NCBI GenBank assembly: GCA_963663375.1 | Contig: OY760195.1 | Location: forward strand, 3,162,001 to 3,226,000 | Length of the DNA stretch: 64,000 nucleotides | Source of the DNA: JAYREN01 sp963663375 | GTDB taxonomy: Bacteria; Acidobacteriota; Holophagae; Holophagales; Holophagaceae | Direction of reading: 5' to 3' | Shown here: positions 25,810 through 34,475 of the stretch, piece by piece | Layout: the number at the start of each line of letters is the position of its first letter | Numbering within the stretch: the first letter of the stretch is position 1 | The notes under the pieces: generated by a model | Seen by the model: the letters and a program-made list of their open reading frames with translations, nothing else | Database searches by the model: none | What the model was told of the DNA's origin: nothing | Translations under genes and position numbers: made by a program

Positions 25810-27792
25810 ATGGCAAAACATCCTGCCCTGTCGATCGTCTGCTCACTGCTTGTGGTCATCCTTACTGCCTGTGGCGGCGGCGGAGAAAGCCCCAAGGGGC
25901 CCAGCTATAGCATCACCCTGGACAAAGCCAACCTTTCCTTCACGGCCACTGCCCAGGGCGCTTTGCCCGCCGCGCAAACGGTCAAGGCCACCTTCGTGGG
26001 GGACGGAGTCCTGGCGGGGTATCCCCCTGGGACGACTCCCGCCTCCGAGTGGCTCAATGTCTCCGCGCCTGGCACCGCGACCGGAGGCTCGGCGGTATTC
26101 ACGGTGGGGGCCTCCAGCACCTATCTGACGCCGGGGGTCTACACGACCACGCTGCGGTTCGTCACGGGCAAGGCCGATGGTTCAGCGGTGGTGTACAAGG
26201 ATCTGCCCGTCACCTATACGCTCCACGACCACATTGTCCCCTCCCTTCCTTCCCTCACCTTCACATCGGTGGCCGGGGCAACCCAGATTCTCCCTTCCCA
26301 GGCCCTCGGCATCACGACCCGCAAGACCAGCACAGCCTGGCAGGCCACTGTGGACCAGCCCTGGGTGACCCTGGACAAGGCGCAAGGCGTCGGCTCGAGT
26401 TCAATTTCCGTCCAGGTGGACCCTGCCAGCCTGGGTTCCGGCTCCCACGAGGCCACCCTCACGATCCAGCCCCTGGATGGAGGGCAGGCCACCACGGTGC
26501 CCATCCATGCCATCCTCAAGGCCCGCCGGATCACCGTCTCGCGCAACGGCCTGGCCCTCAGTTCCGTGCCCGGACAGGGCATCCTGCGCCGAAGCGTGAC
26601 CTTATTTGATAACCTCGGAGGGGCCGATGGTGTCTGGACGGCCTCCAGCGATCAAGCTTGGCTCCACATTGAAAGCATCACTCAGAATCGACTGACGGTG
26701 GTGGCCGATCCCACGGATCTGCCCATCGGCATGAGCTACGCCAGTGTTGCCGTGCAGTCTTTGGCGCCCAAGGTGGAAAACGGCGAAGTGATCAGAGTGG
26801 GGCTCTGGAAGACCGCAACCGCACCCACGGACGGGGCCTTGGGAAACCTGGCGCCCACCTATGACAGCTATGGCCAGAACGTGGCCATGGCCATGGATCC
26901 CATCCGCCCCTGGCTCTACGTTGCGCGCACCACCGGCTCCGTGGTGGAGGCCTTCAACGTCTACACGGGTGCGGTGGATGCCACGTTCCCACCGGTGGCC
27001 GACCAGGCTTTCACAGGTCTGGTGGCGAGTTCGGATGGTCGCTACCTGTTTGCCGCCAGTTCCCAGAGTCAGAACTTGTTCCGGCTGGATCTGGATTCCG
27101 GTAGCTGGAACACCGAGGTCAGTTACCCCACGGCCAATACGTCCAGCAGGCACCTGGTCTACCTTCGGCCGGAAGGCCGCCCGGTGGTTCTCCTCATGGA
27201 TCAGGGGCTGTTTGTCGATGCCGCAACAGGCTCCAAGCTGAGCCCGACCATGCCCTGGGGAAGCGATACCCGTTTCACGGTGGCCGAGGATCAGATCCAT
27301 CTCTACGGAAATGTCCGGTACCGATTGGAATACGATCCCGCCGCCAAGACCATGCAGGCCATCATGACCCATATTGTCCCTCTGGTCGCCGGCTTCACCG
27401 ATGTTGCCATCAACCGGGATGGCACCCGGATGTACACCAACTGGGGGCCGAATGACAATTTCTACAGCTTCTCGGCCTATGCCTTCGACCCTGCGGCGGG
27501 CTTCAGTTTCATCCGTTCCCTGCCCGGCGCTGCCTATCCCACGGCTGTGGAAGTCGGCGACAACGGAGTGCTCTACGCCGGCATGGACCGTTATTACGAC
27601 GAAGAGACGGTCTACGCCTATGCACCCGATGGAACCAGGCTCGCGACCTACTCGATCGGCACATACAAGTCTCTGATGCGGGACGACCAGGGACTCATGC
27701 TTTCCAGCGATGGCCAGCGGCTCATCCTCGTGAGCACGACCCAGGCCTATGGTCCTGTCACCTCTCTCTGGAGCTTCCGAACCCAGCCCTGA
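25810..27792 (+). CDS. Beta-propeller lipoprotein with BACON-like domains
   Basis: A 660-residue protein. The lipoprotein signal peptide ends in LTAC-GGGG, so the mature Cys is lipidated. Residues 30-330 hold about three Ig-like BACON-type modules (SEWLNVSAPGTATGG, TWQATVDQPWVTLD-like, VWTASSDQAWLHIE), where a conserved W marks each. The C-terminal half is a beta-propeller (WLYVARTTGSVVEAFNVYTG, SSDGRYLFAASSQSQNLFRLDLDSG broken by turns). It probably sits on the outer membrane surface and binds a polymer or protein. The start ATG 25810 lacks a strong ribosome binding site. Confidence 0.8.
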   Translation: MAKHPALSIVCSLLVVILTACGGGGESPKGPSYSITLDKANLSFTATAQGALPAAQTVKATFVGDGVLAGYPPGTTPASEWLNVSAPGTATGGSAVFTVGASSTYLTPGVYTTTLRFVTGKADGSAVVYKDLPVTYTLHDHIVPSLPSLTFTSVAGATQILPSQALGITTRKTSTAWQATVDQPWVTLDKAQGVGSSSISVQVDPASLGSGSHEATLTIQPLDGGQATTVPIHAILKARRITVSRNGLALSSVPGQGILRRSVTLFDNLGGADGVWTASSDQAWLHIESITQNRLTVVADPTDLPIGMSYASVAVQSLAPKVENGEVIRVGLWKTATAPTDGALGNLAPTYDSYGQNVAMAMDPIRPWLYVARTTGSVVEAFNVYTGAVDATFPPVADQAFTGLVASSDGRYLFAASSQSQNLFRLDLDSGSWNTEVSYPTANTSSRHLVYLRPEGRPVVLLMDQGLFVDAATGSKLSPTMPWGSDTRFTVAEDQIHLYGNVRYRLEYDPAAKTMQAIMTHIVPLVAGFTDVAINRDGTRMYTNWGPNDNFYSFSAYAFDPAAGFSFIRSLPGAAYPTAVEVGDNGVLYAGMDRYYDEETVYAYAPDGTRLATYSIGTYKSLMRDDQGLMLSSDGQRLILVSTTQAYGPVTSLWSFRTQP

Positions 27793-27884
27793 TCCAACTC
27801 CCAGCCCCATACCGATCTGCATCCAGAGAAGGGATCCTTCTCGATCCGCAGTTGACGGGAATCGCGGCGTTCGGACGCTTCATT

Positions 27885-28595
27885 CTACAGTGCCCTGAAC
27901 AGCGTCAGCACCCGCACCTCCGCCGCGCCTCCGGCCCGCAGCGCCTGGGCGCAGCGCAGGAGGGTGGTGCCTGTCGTCCAGACATCGTCGATCAGCAGGA
28001 TGATCCTGCCTTCGACGGAGGCTCTCGGCCGGAGCCGGATGGCGCTCTGGGGGAGGCGCCTTCGCTCACTTTCGGTGCGTTCGGTCTGGCCCCGGCGGAG
28101 GAAGGCCTTGGCCAGGGTGCGGGAAAAGGGGAGGCCCAGGCGCCGGGCCATATGCTGACTCGTTTCCTCGGCCAGATCGAAGCCGCGCCGCCAACGCCGG
28201 TGGGCGGCGGTGGGCGCGCAGGTGACGAGCTGAGTCTCGCTGACCCACTGAGGCAGCGCCGCCGCCGCAACCCGCCCCAGCAGGGCCGTCTTCCAACCGA
28301 GCTCGCCCTCCTTGATTCCGGGCACGAGCAACGCACCAAGGGCCGGATGGCCTCCGTGATAGTCCCAGAGGGCGTCGCCCAGGGTCCAGGCGACGGGCTC
28401 GGGGCAGGTGGCATCGGCCTCATGGGGCAGGGCGCAGCGTGGGCAGCGGAGCTCCGGGAGGGGCACGAGGCCCTCCCAGCATCGGCCGCAGAGCCCGGCT
28501 TCGACTGGACCGATCAGCGAAGACAGACAGCCGCGGCAGATCATCAGCCCGTCGGCGAGGCGGGGAAGCACGGCACGACGGGTGGAAGCTTGCAT
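27885..28595 (-). CDS. comF: ComF-family phosphoribosyltransferase-like protein
   Basis: A 236-residue protein. The N-terminus has zinc-finger-like cysteines (CRGC, CGRC, CPRC). The C-terminal phosphoribosyltransferase domain ends with the PRPP-binding loop IDDVWTTGTTL. ComF proteins support DNA uptake during natural transformation, acting with helicase ComFA where it exists; no other competence genes are in view. Convergent with the lipoprotein gene. Confidence 0.92.
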   Translation of the reverse strand: MQASTRRAVLPRLADGLMICRGCLSSLIGPVEAGLCGRCWEGLVPLPELRCPRCALPHEADATCPEPVAWTLGDALWDYHGGHPALGALLVPGIKEGELGWKTALLGRVAAAALPQWVSETQLVTCAPTAAHRRWRRGFDLAEETSQHMARRLGLPFSRTLAKAFLRRGQTERTESERRRLPQSAIRLRPRASVEGRIILLIDDVWTTGTTLLRCAQALRAGGAAEVRVLTLFRAL

Positions 28596-28735
28596 CCCTG
28601 CACCTGGAAACGCACAATGGTGCCACGTTCCACGGCCCGCCGTCCTCAGCTGTCGATTCTCGACCTCGGTCGCAGTGCTTTCGGGCGTCCCTGATTGAAT
28701 GCATCCCTGGAACTCGAGTCTGATCGGAGGGGCCG

Positions 28736-30265
28736 ATGTCTGGATCTCGCAGGATTCCCTCTCAGCTTTTTGCCCGCAAGCCTCTGAGCATGCTGCTGGA
28801 CGAGGTAAAGGGCGAGAATAGGCTCCGTCGCGTGCTGGGGCCGGTTCAGCTCACGGCGCTTGGCGTCGGGGCCGTCATCGGCGCCGGCATCTTCGTGGCG
28901 ACAGGTGCCGCCGCCCACAATGTGGCGGGGCCTTCGCTGATGCTGTCCTACGTGATCGCGGGCATCACCTGCATCTTTGCCGCCCTTTGCTACGCGGAAT
29001 TCGCGGCCATGGTGCCCGTGGCGGGCTCCGCCTACACCTATGCCTATGCGACTCTCGGCGAGCTCTTCGCGTGGATCATCGGGTGGGATCTGGTGCTGGA
29101 ATACGGCGTGGCCAGCGCCGCCGTGGCCACGGGCTGGTCCGGCTACTTCCAGAGTGTGCTCTCCAAGGTGGGCCTTCACGTGCCCAAGCTGTTGAGCGAG
29201 TCTCCGTGGCGCTATGACGCCGTCTCGGGGCATTTCGTGGGCACCGGCTCCCTGATTAATCTTCCGGCGATCATCATCGTGGCCGTCATCACCGGGATCC
29301 TGGTGAAGGGCATCTCCGAGAGCGCCACCTTCAACGCCACCATGGTGGGCATCAAGCTGGCGGCAGTGCTCTTCGTCATCGGGGTGGGCGCCTTCTTCAT
29401 CAGCACCACCAACTGGCATCCTTTCGCACCCTTCGGCTGGACGGGCATCAGCTTCTTCGGCCATCACGTGGCGGGGCAGGTGGATCCCAGCGGCACTCCC
29501 GTGGGCACCCTTGCGGGGGCGGCCATCATCTTCTTCGCCTACATCGGCTTCGATTCCGTCTCCACCCACACCGAGGAGGCCAAGAACCCCCAGCGCGATG
29601 TGCCCATCGGCATCATCGTCTCCCTGGTGCTCTGCACGATCCTCTACATCGGTGTCGTGGCCGTGCTGACCGGGATGGTGAAGTACGACCAACTCGACAT
29701 CAATGCGCCGGTCTCGGTGGCCTTCAGACAGAAGGGACTGGGCTGGGCGGAAGGCATCGTCGCCGCCGCCGGAGTGGCGGGGATCACGTCTGTGCTCCTA
29801 GTGATGATGCTCAGCGGCCCCCGGGTCTTCCTGGCGATGGCTCGGGATGGGCTGGTGCCCAAGTCCATTTTTGGGGCGGTGCATCCGAGATTCCGTACGC
29901 CCTGGAAATCCACCCTCCTCATCGGCGTGTTCATCACGGCGCTGGCGGGCATCGCGCCCATTGACTTCCTCCTGCACCTCACCAACATCGGCACCCTGCT
30001 GGCCTTCGTCATCGTCTGCGCCGCCGTGCTTGTAATGCGCCACAAGTATCCCGATGCCGAGCGGCCCTTCCGGTGCCCCTGGGTTCCCGTGGTGCCGATC
30101 CTCGGCATCCTCACCTGCCTGCTGTTGATGTTCTCGCTGCCCACGGGCAATTGGTGGCGGCTGCTGGCCTGGCTGGCCCTGGGCTTCGTGATCTATTTCC
30201 TCTACGGGCGCAGGCATAGTGTGATGAAGCATCATCTGGATGCCCACGGTACCGAAGGCACGTAG
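28736..30265 (+). CDS. APC-family cationic amino acid permease
   Basis: A 509-residue membrane transporter with about twelve helices. The first helix carries the substrate-binding GVGAVIGAGIFVATG motif, and FFAYIGFDSVSTHTEEAKNPQRD is the signature of the cationic amino acid transporter (CAT/YfnA) branch of APC proteins. It ends in a basic His-rich tail. GGAGG is six bases before ATG 28736. Substrate is probably a neutral or cationic amino acid with proton coupling. Confidence 0.92.
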   Translation: MSGSRRIPSQLFARKPLSMLLDEVKGENRLRRVLGPVQLTALGVGAVIGAGIFVATGAAAHNVAGPSLMLSYVIAGITCIFAALCYAEFAAMVPVAGSAYTYAYATLGELFAWIIGWDLVLEYGVASAAVATGWSGYFQSVLSKVGLHVPKLLSESPWRYDAVSGHFVGTGSLINLPAIIIVAVITGILVKGISESATFNATMVGIKLAAVLFVIGVGAFFISTTNWHPFAPFGWTGISFFGHHVAGQVDPSGTPVGTLAGAAIIFFAYIGFDSVSTHTEEAKNPQRDVPIGIIVSLVLCTILYIGVVAVLTGMVKYDQLDINAPVSVAFRQKGLGWAEGIVAAAGVAGITSVLLVMMLSGPRVFLAMARDGLVPKSIFGAVHPRFRTPWKSTLLIGVFITALAGIAPIDFLLHLTNIGTLLAFVIVCAAVLVMRHKYPDAERPFRCPWVPVVPILGILTCLLLMFSLPTGNWWRLLAWLALGFVIYFLYGRRHSVMKHHLDAHGTEGT

Positions 30266-30311
30266 CCGGTAATCACAGCCTCAGAAGGTTGGCAATCCCG
30301 CAGGAGAATGG

Positions 30312-31709
30312 ATGTTCATGGATCGCTGGAAGGATCGTACGCCCTCGAAACGCTGCGACTGGATCGACCAGCTGCGGGGCTGGGCGGTGATCGTGATGAT
30401 CGAAGTGCACGTGGTAAACGTGTGGCTGATGAAGGGGATGACGCCGGATTGGCTGAACTTCCTCAATGGTCTGGTGGCGCCCAGCTTCATCATGTGCGCG
30501 GGCTACAGCCTGGTGCTTTCCACCTTCCGGTCGGATGGCACCCTGCGCCCCTTTCTGCCCACGGCCAAGCGCCTGGGCTTCATCCTGCTCTGCGCCTACC
30601 TGTTGCACGCTCCGGGTTTCACCCTGGCTGAATGGACGGTGCTCAGCACGCCGCAGAAATTCCGCGAGCTCTTCAAGATCGATGTCCTGCAGTGCATCGT
30701 GTTTTCCCTGCTGATCCTGCAGGGGCTCGCGCGCCTCATCCGCAGGCCCATGGCCTATGCCCTTGCCGCACTGCTGGTGGCCATCGGCGCGGCCTGGGCG
30801 GCGCCCCATCTCTGGCGAGAGGGTGTGGCAGACGGCTGGTGGCTGCCCATCCGGGGGCTCATCAACGGCAATGCGGATCGCGGTGTCTCGGCCCTCTTTC
30901 CCCTCTTCCCCTGGATCTCCTTTGCGGCCTTCGGCTCGGTGTTGGGTGGGCTCTATCGCCATTTCCGTGTGATGCCCGTGGCAGGCCAGGCCCGGTGGAG
31001 CGAGACACGGTGGCTCGTGTCCCTGGTGCTTCTTGGAGGGGCGCTGGCCTTACTCGGCTCCAGCTTCGCCAAGACCTGGCTGCATGACGGTACCTGGATC
31101 ACCAGCGATACCTGGCGGCTGCACAACACCACCCTGCCCAGCGTGGCCCAGCGCCTAGGCATCGTGTGCGCGGCAGGCGCGCTCATGGGCTGGATCGAGA
31201 TGATCCGGGGCACCTGGCGCGGGCCCAATCTGGTGGCGGCCGCCAGCAAGGAGTCCCTGCTGCTCTACATGCTGCACCTCAACCTCATCTTCGGCCTGCT
31301 GCTGGTGGAGCCCCTGCGGGTGCGCACGGGCTGGGACTGGTACACCATGGGATGGATGGGCACCCTCACGCTGACGGTCGTGATCATCGCCGTGAATCTC
31401 GCTGCGGGCGTGGCCTGGCAGTGGGTGCGGCAGCAGGGCGCCCTCGCCTGGAAGATCCAGCGCTCCGCATTAATGGTGCTCGGGGTCTGGTTCCTGGCGG
31501 GGGGATGGCTCACCTACTTCCATTTCCGCAAGAGTCCCGAATTGGCGCGGGAACCCTATCCCTTCCTGAACGGGGCCCGCCTCCGCAAGGGGCTGCCTGC
31601 AACCCCGGACGGCCTGAGCCAGGATCCGCTGGAGGTCGCAAGGGAAAAGGCCCGACGCAGGCTCAAGCTCAGCCCCGAGGAACGGCGGATGCTAGAATCC
31701 ACTCTGTGA
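30312..31709 (+). CDS. DUF1624/HGSNAT-like multi-spanning acyltransferase
   Basis: A 465-residue protein with ten or more membrane helices. The start IDQLRGWAVIVMIEVHVVN has the 'D.LRG...M...H' signature of heparan-alpha-glucosaminide N-acetyltransferase-like proteins, where a His near the first helix is catalytic. These enzymes move an acyl group from cytoplasmic acyl-CoA to an outer sugar. The C-terminal 60 residues are basic and cytoplasmic (KARRRLKLSPEERRML). AGGAG lies five bases before ATG 30312. The stop overlaps the start of the TlyC-like gene (GTGA). Confidence 0.78.
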   Translation: MFMDRWKDRTPSKRCDWIDQLRGWAVIVMIEVHVVNVWLMKGMTPDWLNFLNGLVAPSFIMCAGYSLVLSTFRSDGTLRPFLPTAKRLGFILLCAYLLHAPGFTLAEWTVLSTPQKFRELFKIDVLQCIVFSLLILQGLARLIRRPMAYALAALLVAIGAAWAAPHLWREGVADGWWLPIRGLINGNADRGVSALFPLFPWISFAAFGSVLGGLYRHFRVMPVAGQARWSETRWLVSLVLLGGALALLGSSFAKTWLHDGTWITSDTWRLHNTTLPSVAQRLGIVCAAGALMGWIEMIRGTWRGPNLVAAASKESLLLYMLHLNLIFGLLLVEPLRVRTGWDWYTMGWMGTLTLTVVIIAVNLAAGVAWQWVRQQGALAWKIQRSALMVLGVWFLAGGWLTYFHFRKSPELAREPYPFLNGARLRKGLPATPDGLSQDPLEVAREKARRRLKLSPEERRMLESTL

Positions 31710-32959
31710 GCGACCCTGCCAGTAGCCTAATCCCTTCGTGGTTGCCCGCGGTTATCGGAGGTTTGGTCCTCTACCGCGCGGTGGTAGCCGGACTCTTCGA
31801 GGCCTTTCACGCCCTGCCTTCCCTCCAGCGCCGCCGCCTGCTGGAGGAGGAAGCTATCCCCAACGCCCTGCTGGCGGGGCTCCTGGCGCGGCCCCATGCC
31901 CTTGGGCTTTGCATCGGTCTGTGGAACCAGGCCCTGCTGGTGGTGCTGCTGGTGCTGCTCTGGCCCATCCGGGTGGGGCTGCCCGGCGGGGCCTGGACCT
32001 TTGCGGCGCTGGCCATCGCCTACGTGTGGGTTCTGGATCTGGCCCTTCCCACCCTGCTCACAGGGGCCTCGCCCGCCACCTGGATCTTCCGGCTCTTCCC
32101 CTTCTACGCGCCCTTCCATCGCCTGCTAGGCCCCCTGGTGGCCCCCTTGGCCCGCTACATCGAGCGCCAGCGGGAGGCCCAGGATCGGGTGCGGGATGCC
32201 ACCGACGAGGATGCCAGCGACGATGCCGTGACCGCGCTGCTGGAGGAAGGGGAAGCCGAAGGCATCCTGGAAGAGGAAGACCGCGAGCTCATCCGGAACG
32301 TCGTGGGCTTTGCGGACACGGTGGTGCGCGAGGTGATGACGCCCCGCACCTCTATCCAGGCCATCGACGCCGGTGCCACCGTCGAGGAAGTGCTGGCCGC
32401 CTTCCGGGCCAGCCGTCATTCCCGGCTGCCGCTGGTGGCAGGTTCGCCGGATGAGGTCCTGGGGGTGGTGCTCCTCAAGGATTTCCTTCAGACAGAACTG
32501 GGCCAGGAGGTGGATCTCCGCGCCATGGCCAAGCCCGCCATCTTCGTGCCGGAGAGCAAACACACGCTGGAGCTGCTGCGGGAAATGCAGCGCTTCCGCA
32601 ACCAGATGGCCATCGTGGTGGACGAATTTGGCAGTGTGTCGGGCATCGTCACCCTGGAGGATCTGCTGGAGGAAGTGTTCGGGGAGATCCGCGAGGAGCA
32701 TGAAGGCTCCGCCGAGATCCAGGAACTGCCCGATGGCTCCCTGCTGGTGGAGGGCCAGGTGCACATCGAGGATCTCGAGGCGAGGCTGGGCACTCAGTGG
32801 GAGCGGGAGGGCTACGACACGGTGGGGGGCCTCGTGATGTCCGTGCTGGGCCGCATCCCCCGGCGCCAGGAATGCGTGGAAACCCCCTGCGCGCGCTTCA
32901 CGGTCCTGGCCATGGATGGGCCCAGGGTGCTGCAGGTTCGCGTGGAGCCTGTCGGCTAG
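31706..32959 (+). CDS. TlyC/CorC-type protein with CBS pair and transporter-associated domain
   Basis: A 417-residue protein. About residues 1-145 hold two to three membrane helices. An acidic linker (about 155-185) leads to VREVMTPRTSIQAI, the start of the CBS pair (about 200-320), and SGIVTLEDLLEEVFGEI is the conserved end of the second CBS. The C-terminal CorC/HlyC domain (LLVEGQVHIEDLEARLG) follows. Members bind nucleotides and are linked to magnesium/cobalt efflux. The GTG start overlaps the upstream stop as GTGA. Its stop TAG and the stop of the convergent kinase gene share CTAG. Confidence 0.88.
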   Translation: MSDPASSLIPSWLPAVIGGLVLYRAVVAGLFEAFHALPSLQRRRLLEEEAIPNALLAGLLARPHALGLCIGLWNQALLVVLLVLLWPIRVGLPGGAWTFAALAIAYVWVLDLALPTLLTGASPATWIFRLFPFYAPFHRLLGPLVAPLARYIERQREAQDRVRDATDEDASDDAVTALLEEGEAEGILEEEDRELIRNVVGFADTVVREVMTPRTSIQAIDAGATVEEVLAAFRASRHSRLPLVAGSPDEVLGVVLLKDFLQTELGQEVDLRAMAKPAIFVPESKHTLELLREMQRFRNQMAIVVDEFGSVSGIVTLEDLLEEVFGEIREEHEGSAEIQELPDGSLLVEGQVHIEDLEARLGTQWEREGYDTVGGLVMSVLGRIPRRQECVETPCARFTVLAMDGPRVLQVRVEPVG

Positions 32960-34104
32960 CCGAGACCTCCCAGGGGCAGTTCTACGCAGAAGGTGGCGCC
33001 CTCTCCGGGGGTGCTCTCCACCCACACGCGGCCACCATGCAGCTCCACTCGCTGCTTGACGATGGAGAGGCCCAGCCCGGTGGAGAATTCGCTACCGGTG
33101 GGCTTGGCGCTGAGGCGCTGGTAGAGGCCGAAGACCAGCTTCTTGTCTTCCTCCGTGAGGCCGGGCCCCTGGTCCTTCACCCGGAAAAGCGCCTTGTTTC
33201 CCGCTCCCTCCAGGGACACCCAGATCTGGCGGTTGGCCGGGGAGAACTTGATGGCGTTGTTGATGAGGTTGTCCACGACATCCCGGATCCGCGACGGGTC
33301 CGCCTGGGCGATGAGGGGTCCCATGGTGGGGATCTGGCAGCGGAGCTGGATCTGTTTGGACTCTGCGTAGACGCGGTTCTCGTCGGCCACATCCATCACC
33401 ATGGCGGTGAGGTCCAGGGGCTGGAGGTTCAGTTCGAAGTGGCCGGTTTCCGCCGCCGCAGAATCCAGCAGGGCCTGGATGATGCCCAGCATCTTCTGCA
33501 CGGACTCCCGGATGCGGCCCAGCTGCTTGCGCTTCGGACCGGTGGCGGCAGCGTCCTCCCAGCCTTCGCCGAGCTGGTCCGCCAGCAGCAGGATAGTGGT
33601 CATGGGATTCTTCAAGTCGTGGGCGGCCATGGCCAGGAAGCGGCTCTTCAGATGATTGAGGCGGCGCAGCTCCTCGTTGCTGGACTCCAAGCGCGTGAGG
33701 TAGTCCCTCTCCTTGTCCGTGAGCTGTTTACGGCGAAGGCAGGAGGCCAGCCGCGCCCGCAGGAGGGAACGGTCAATGGGCTTGGGAAGGTAGTCGTCGG
33801 CGCCCAGTTCGATGCACTCCCGGATGGCCTTGGCCTCGTTCAGGGCGGAGAGCATGATCACGGGGATATCCCGGAGCGCGATCTCCTGCTTGAGGATGGC
33901 CAGGGTCTGGATGCCATCCAGGCGCGGCATCATCACATCCAGCAGGATGACGTCAAAGGCGCCAGCGCGGATCTTCTCCAGGGCGTCCAGGCCATCCTGG
34001 GCCACTTCCGTGGTGAGCCCTTCCCGTTCGAGCATCCGCGACAGGGCGTCTCGATTGGTATCCAAGTCATCCACCACCAGTACGTGTCCCTGGAGCGGCG
34101 TCAT
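32956..34104 (-). CDS. Receiver-histidine kinase protein (REC-HisKA-HATPase)
   Basis: A 382-residue cytoplasmic protein. The receiver (1-120) has D12-D13, acceptor D56 (LLDVMMPRLDG) and K108. A short coiled linker joins the kinase: H162 in MAAHDLKNPM, the N box NLINNAIKF, G1 DQGPGL and G2 GLGLSIVK. It is a reversed hybrid: input comes through the receiver, which fits the upstream hybrid kinase and single-domain regulator of the same operon. Its start overlaps the regulator stop by 4 bases (ATGA). Confidence 0.93.
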   Translation of the reverse strand: MTPLQGHVLVVDDLDTNRDALSRMLEREGLTTEVAQDGLDALEKIRAGAFDVILLDVMMPRLDGIQTLAILKQEIALRDIPVIMLSALNEAKAIRECIELGADDYLPKPIDRSLLRARLASCLRRKQLTDKERDYLTRLESSNEELRRLNHLKSRFLAMAAHDLKNPMTTILLLADQLGEGWEDAAATGPKRKQLGRIRESVQKMLGIIQALLDSAAAETGHFELNLQPLDLTAMVMDVADENRVYAESKQIQLRCQIPTMGPLIAQADPSRIRDVVDNLINNAIKFSPANRQIWVSLEGAGNKALFRVKDQGPGLTEEDKKLVFGLYQRLSAKPTGSEFSTGLGLSIVKQRVELHGGRVWVESTPGEGATFCVELPLGGLG

Positions 34105-34475
34105 GGTCGGCCTCCCTGGAGATGCATCTCGATCTTCACCAGCAGTCGTGCGAACTCCACGGGCTTAGTCTCGTAGTCGGTGCAGCCGGCGTCCAGGGCC
34201 CGCTGTCGATCGCTTGTCATGGCATGGGCGGTGAGGGCGATTATGGGAACCCTCTGCATGGTGGGATCCTGGCGGAGCTTCTGGGTCACTTCGTAGCCGT
34301 CCATCCTGGGCAGGCTGATGTCCATCAGGATGAGATCCGGGCGTTCGGCCAGGGCCATGGCCAAGGCCGATTCTCCATCCTCCGCGAAGGCGATGGTGTA
34401 GCCGCGCTTCTGCAACAGGCGGGACAGCACATCGCGGTTCATCTCGTTGTCTTCCACCAGGAGGATCTTGGCCAT
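34101..34475 (-). CDS. Single-domain response regulator (CheY-like)
   Basis: A 124-residue stand-alone receiver with VEDN (acidic pair E8-D9), phosphoacceptor D52 in LMDISLPRMDG, T82-like switch residue in ALTAHAM and the conserved K in TKPVE. It lies directly after the hybrid kinase gene without any gap and overlaps the next gene by 4 bases, so it is likely a phospho-carrier between the two kinases. No DNA-binding part. Confidence 0.95.
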   Translation of the reverse strand: MAKILLVEDNEMNRDVLSRLLQKRGYTIAFAEDGESALAMALAERPDLILMDISLPRMDGYEVTQKLRQDPTMQRVPIIALTAHAMTSDRQRALDAGCTDYETKPVEFARLLVKIEMHLQGGRP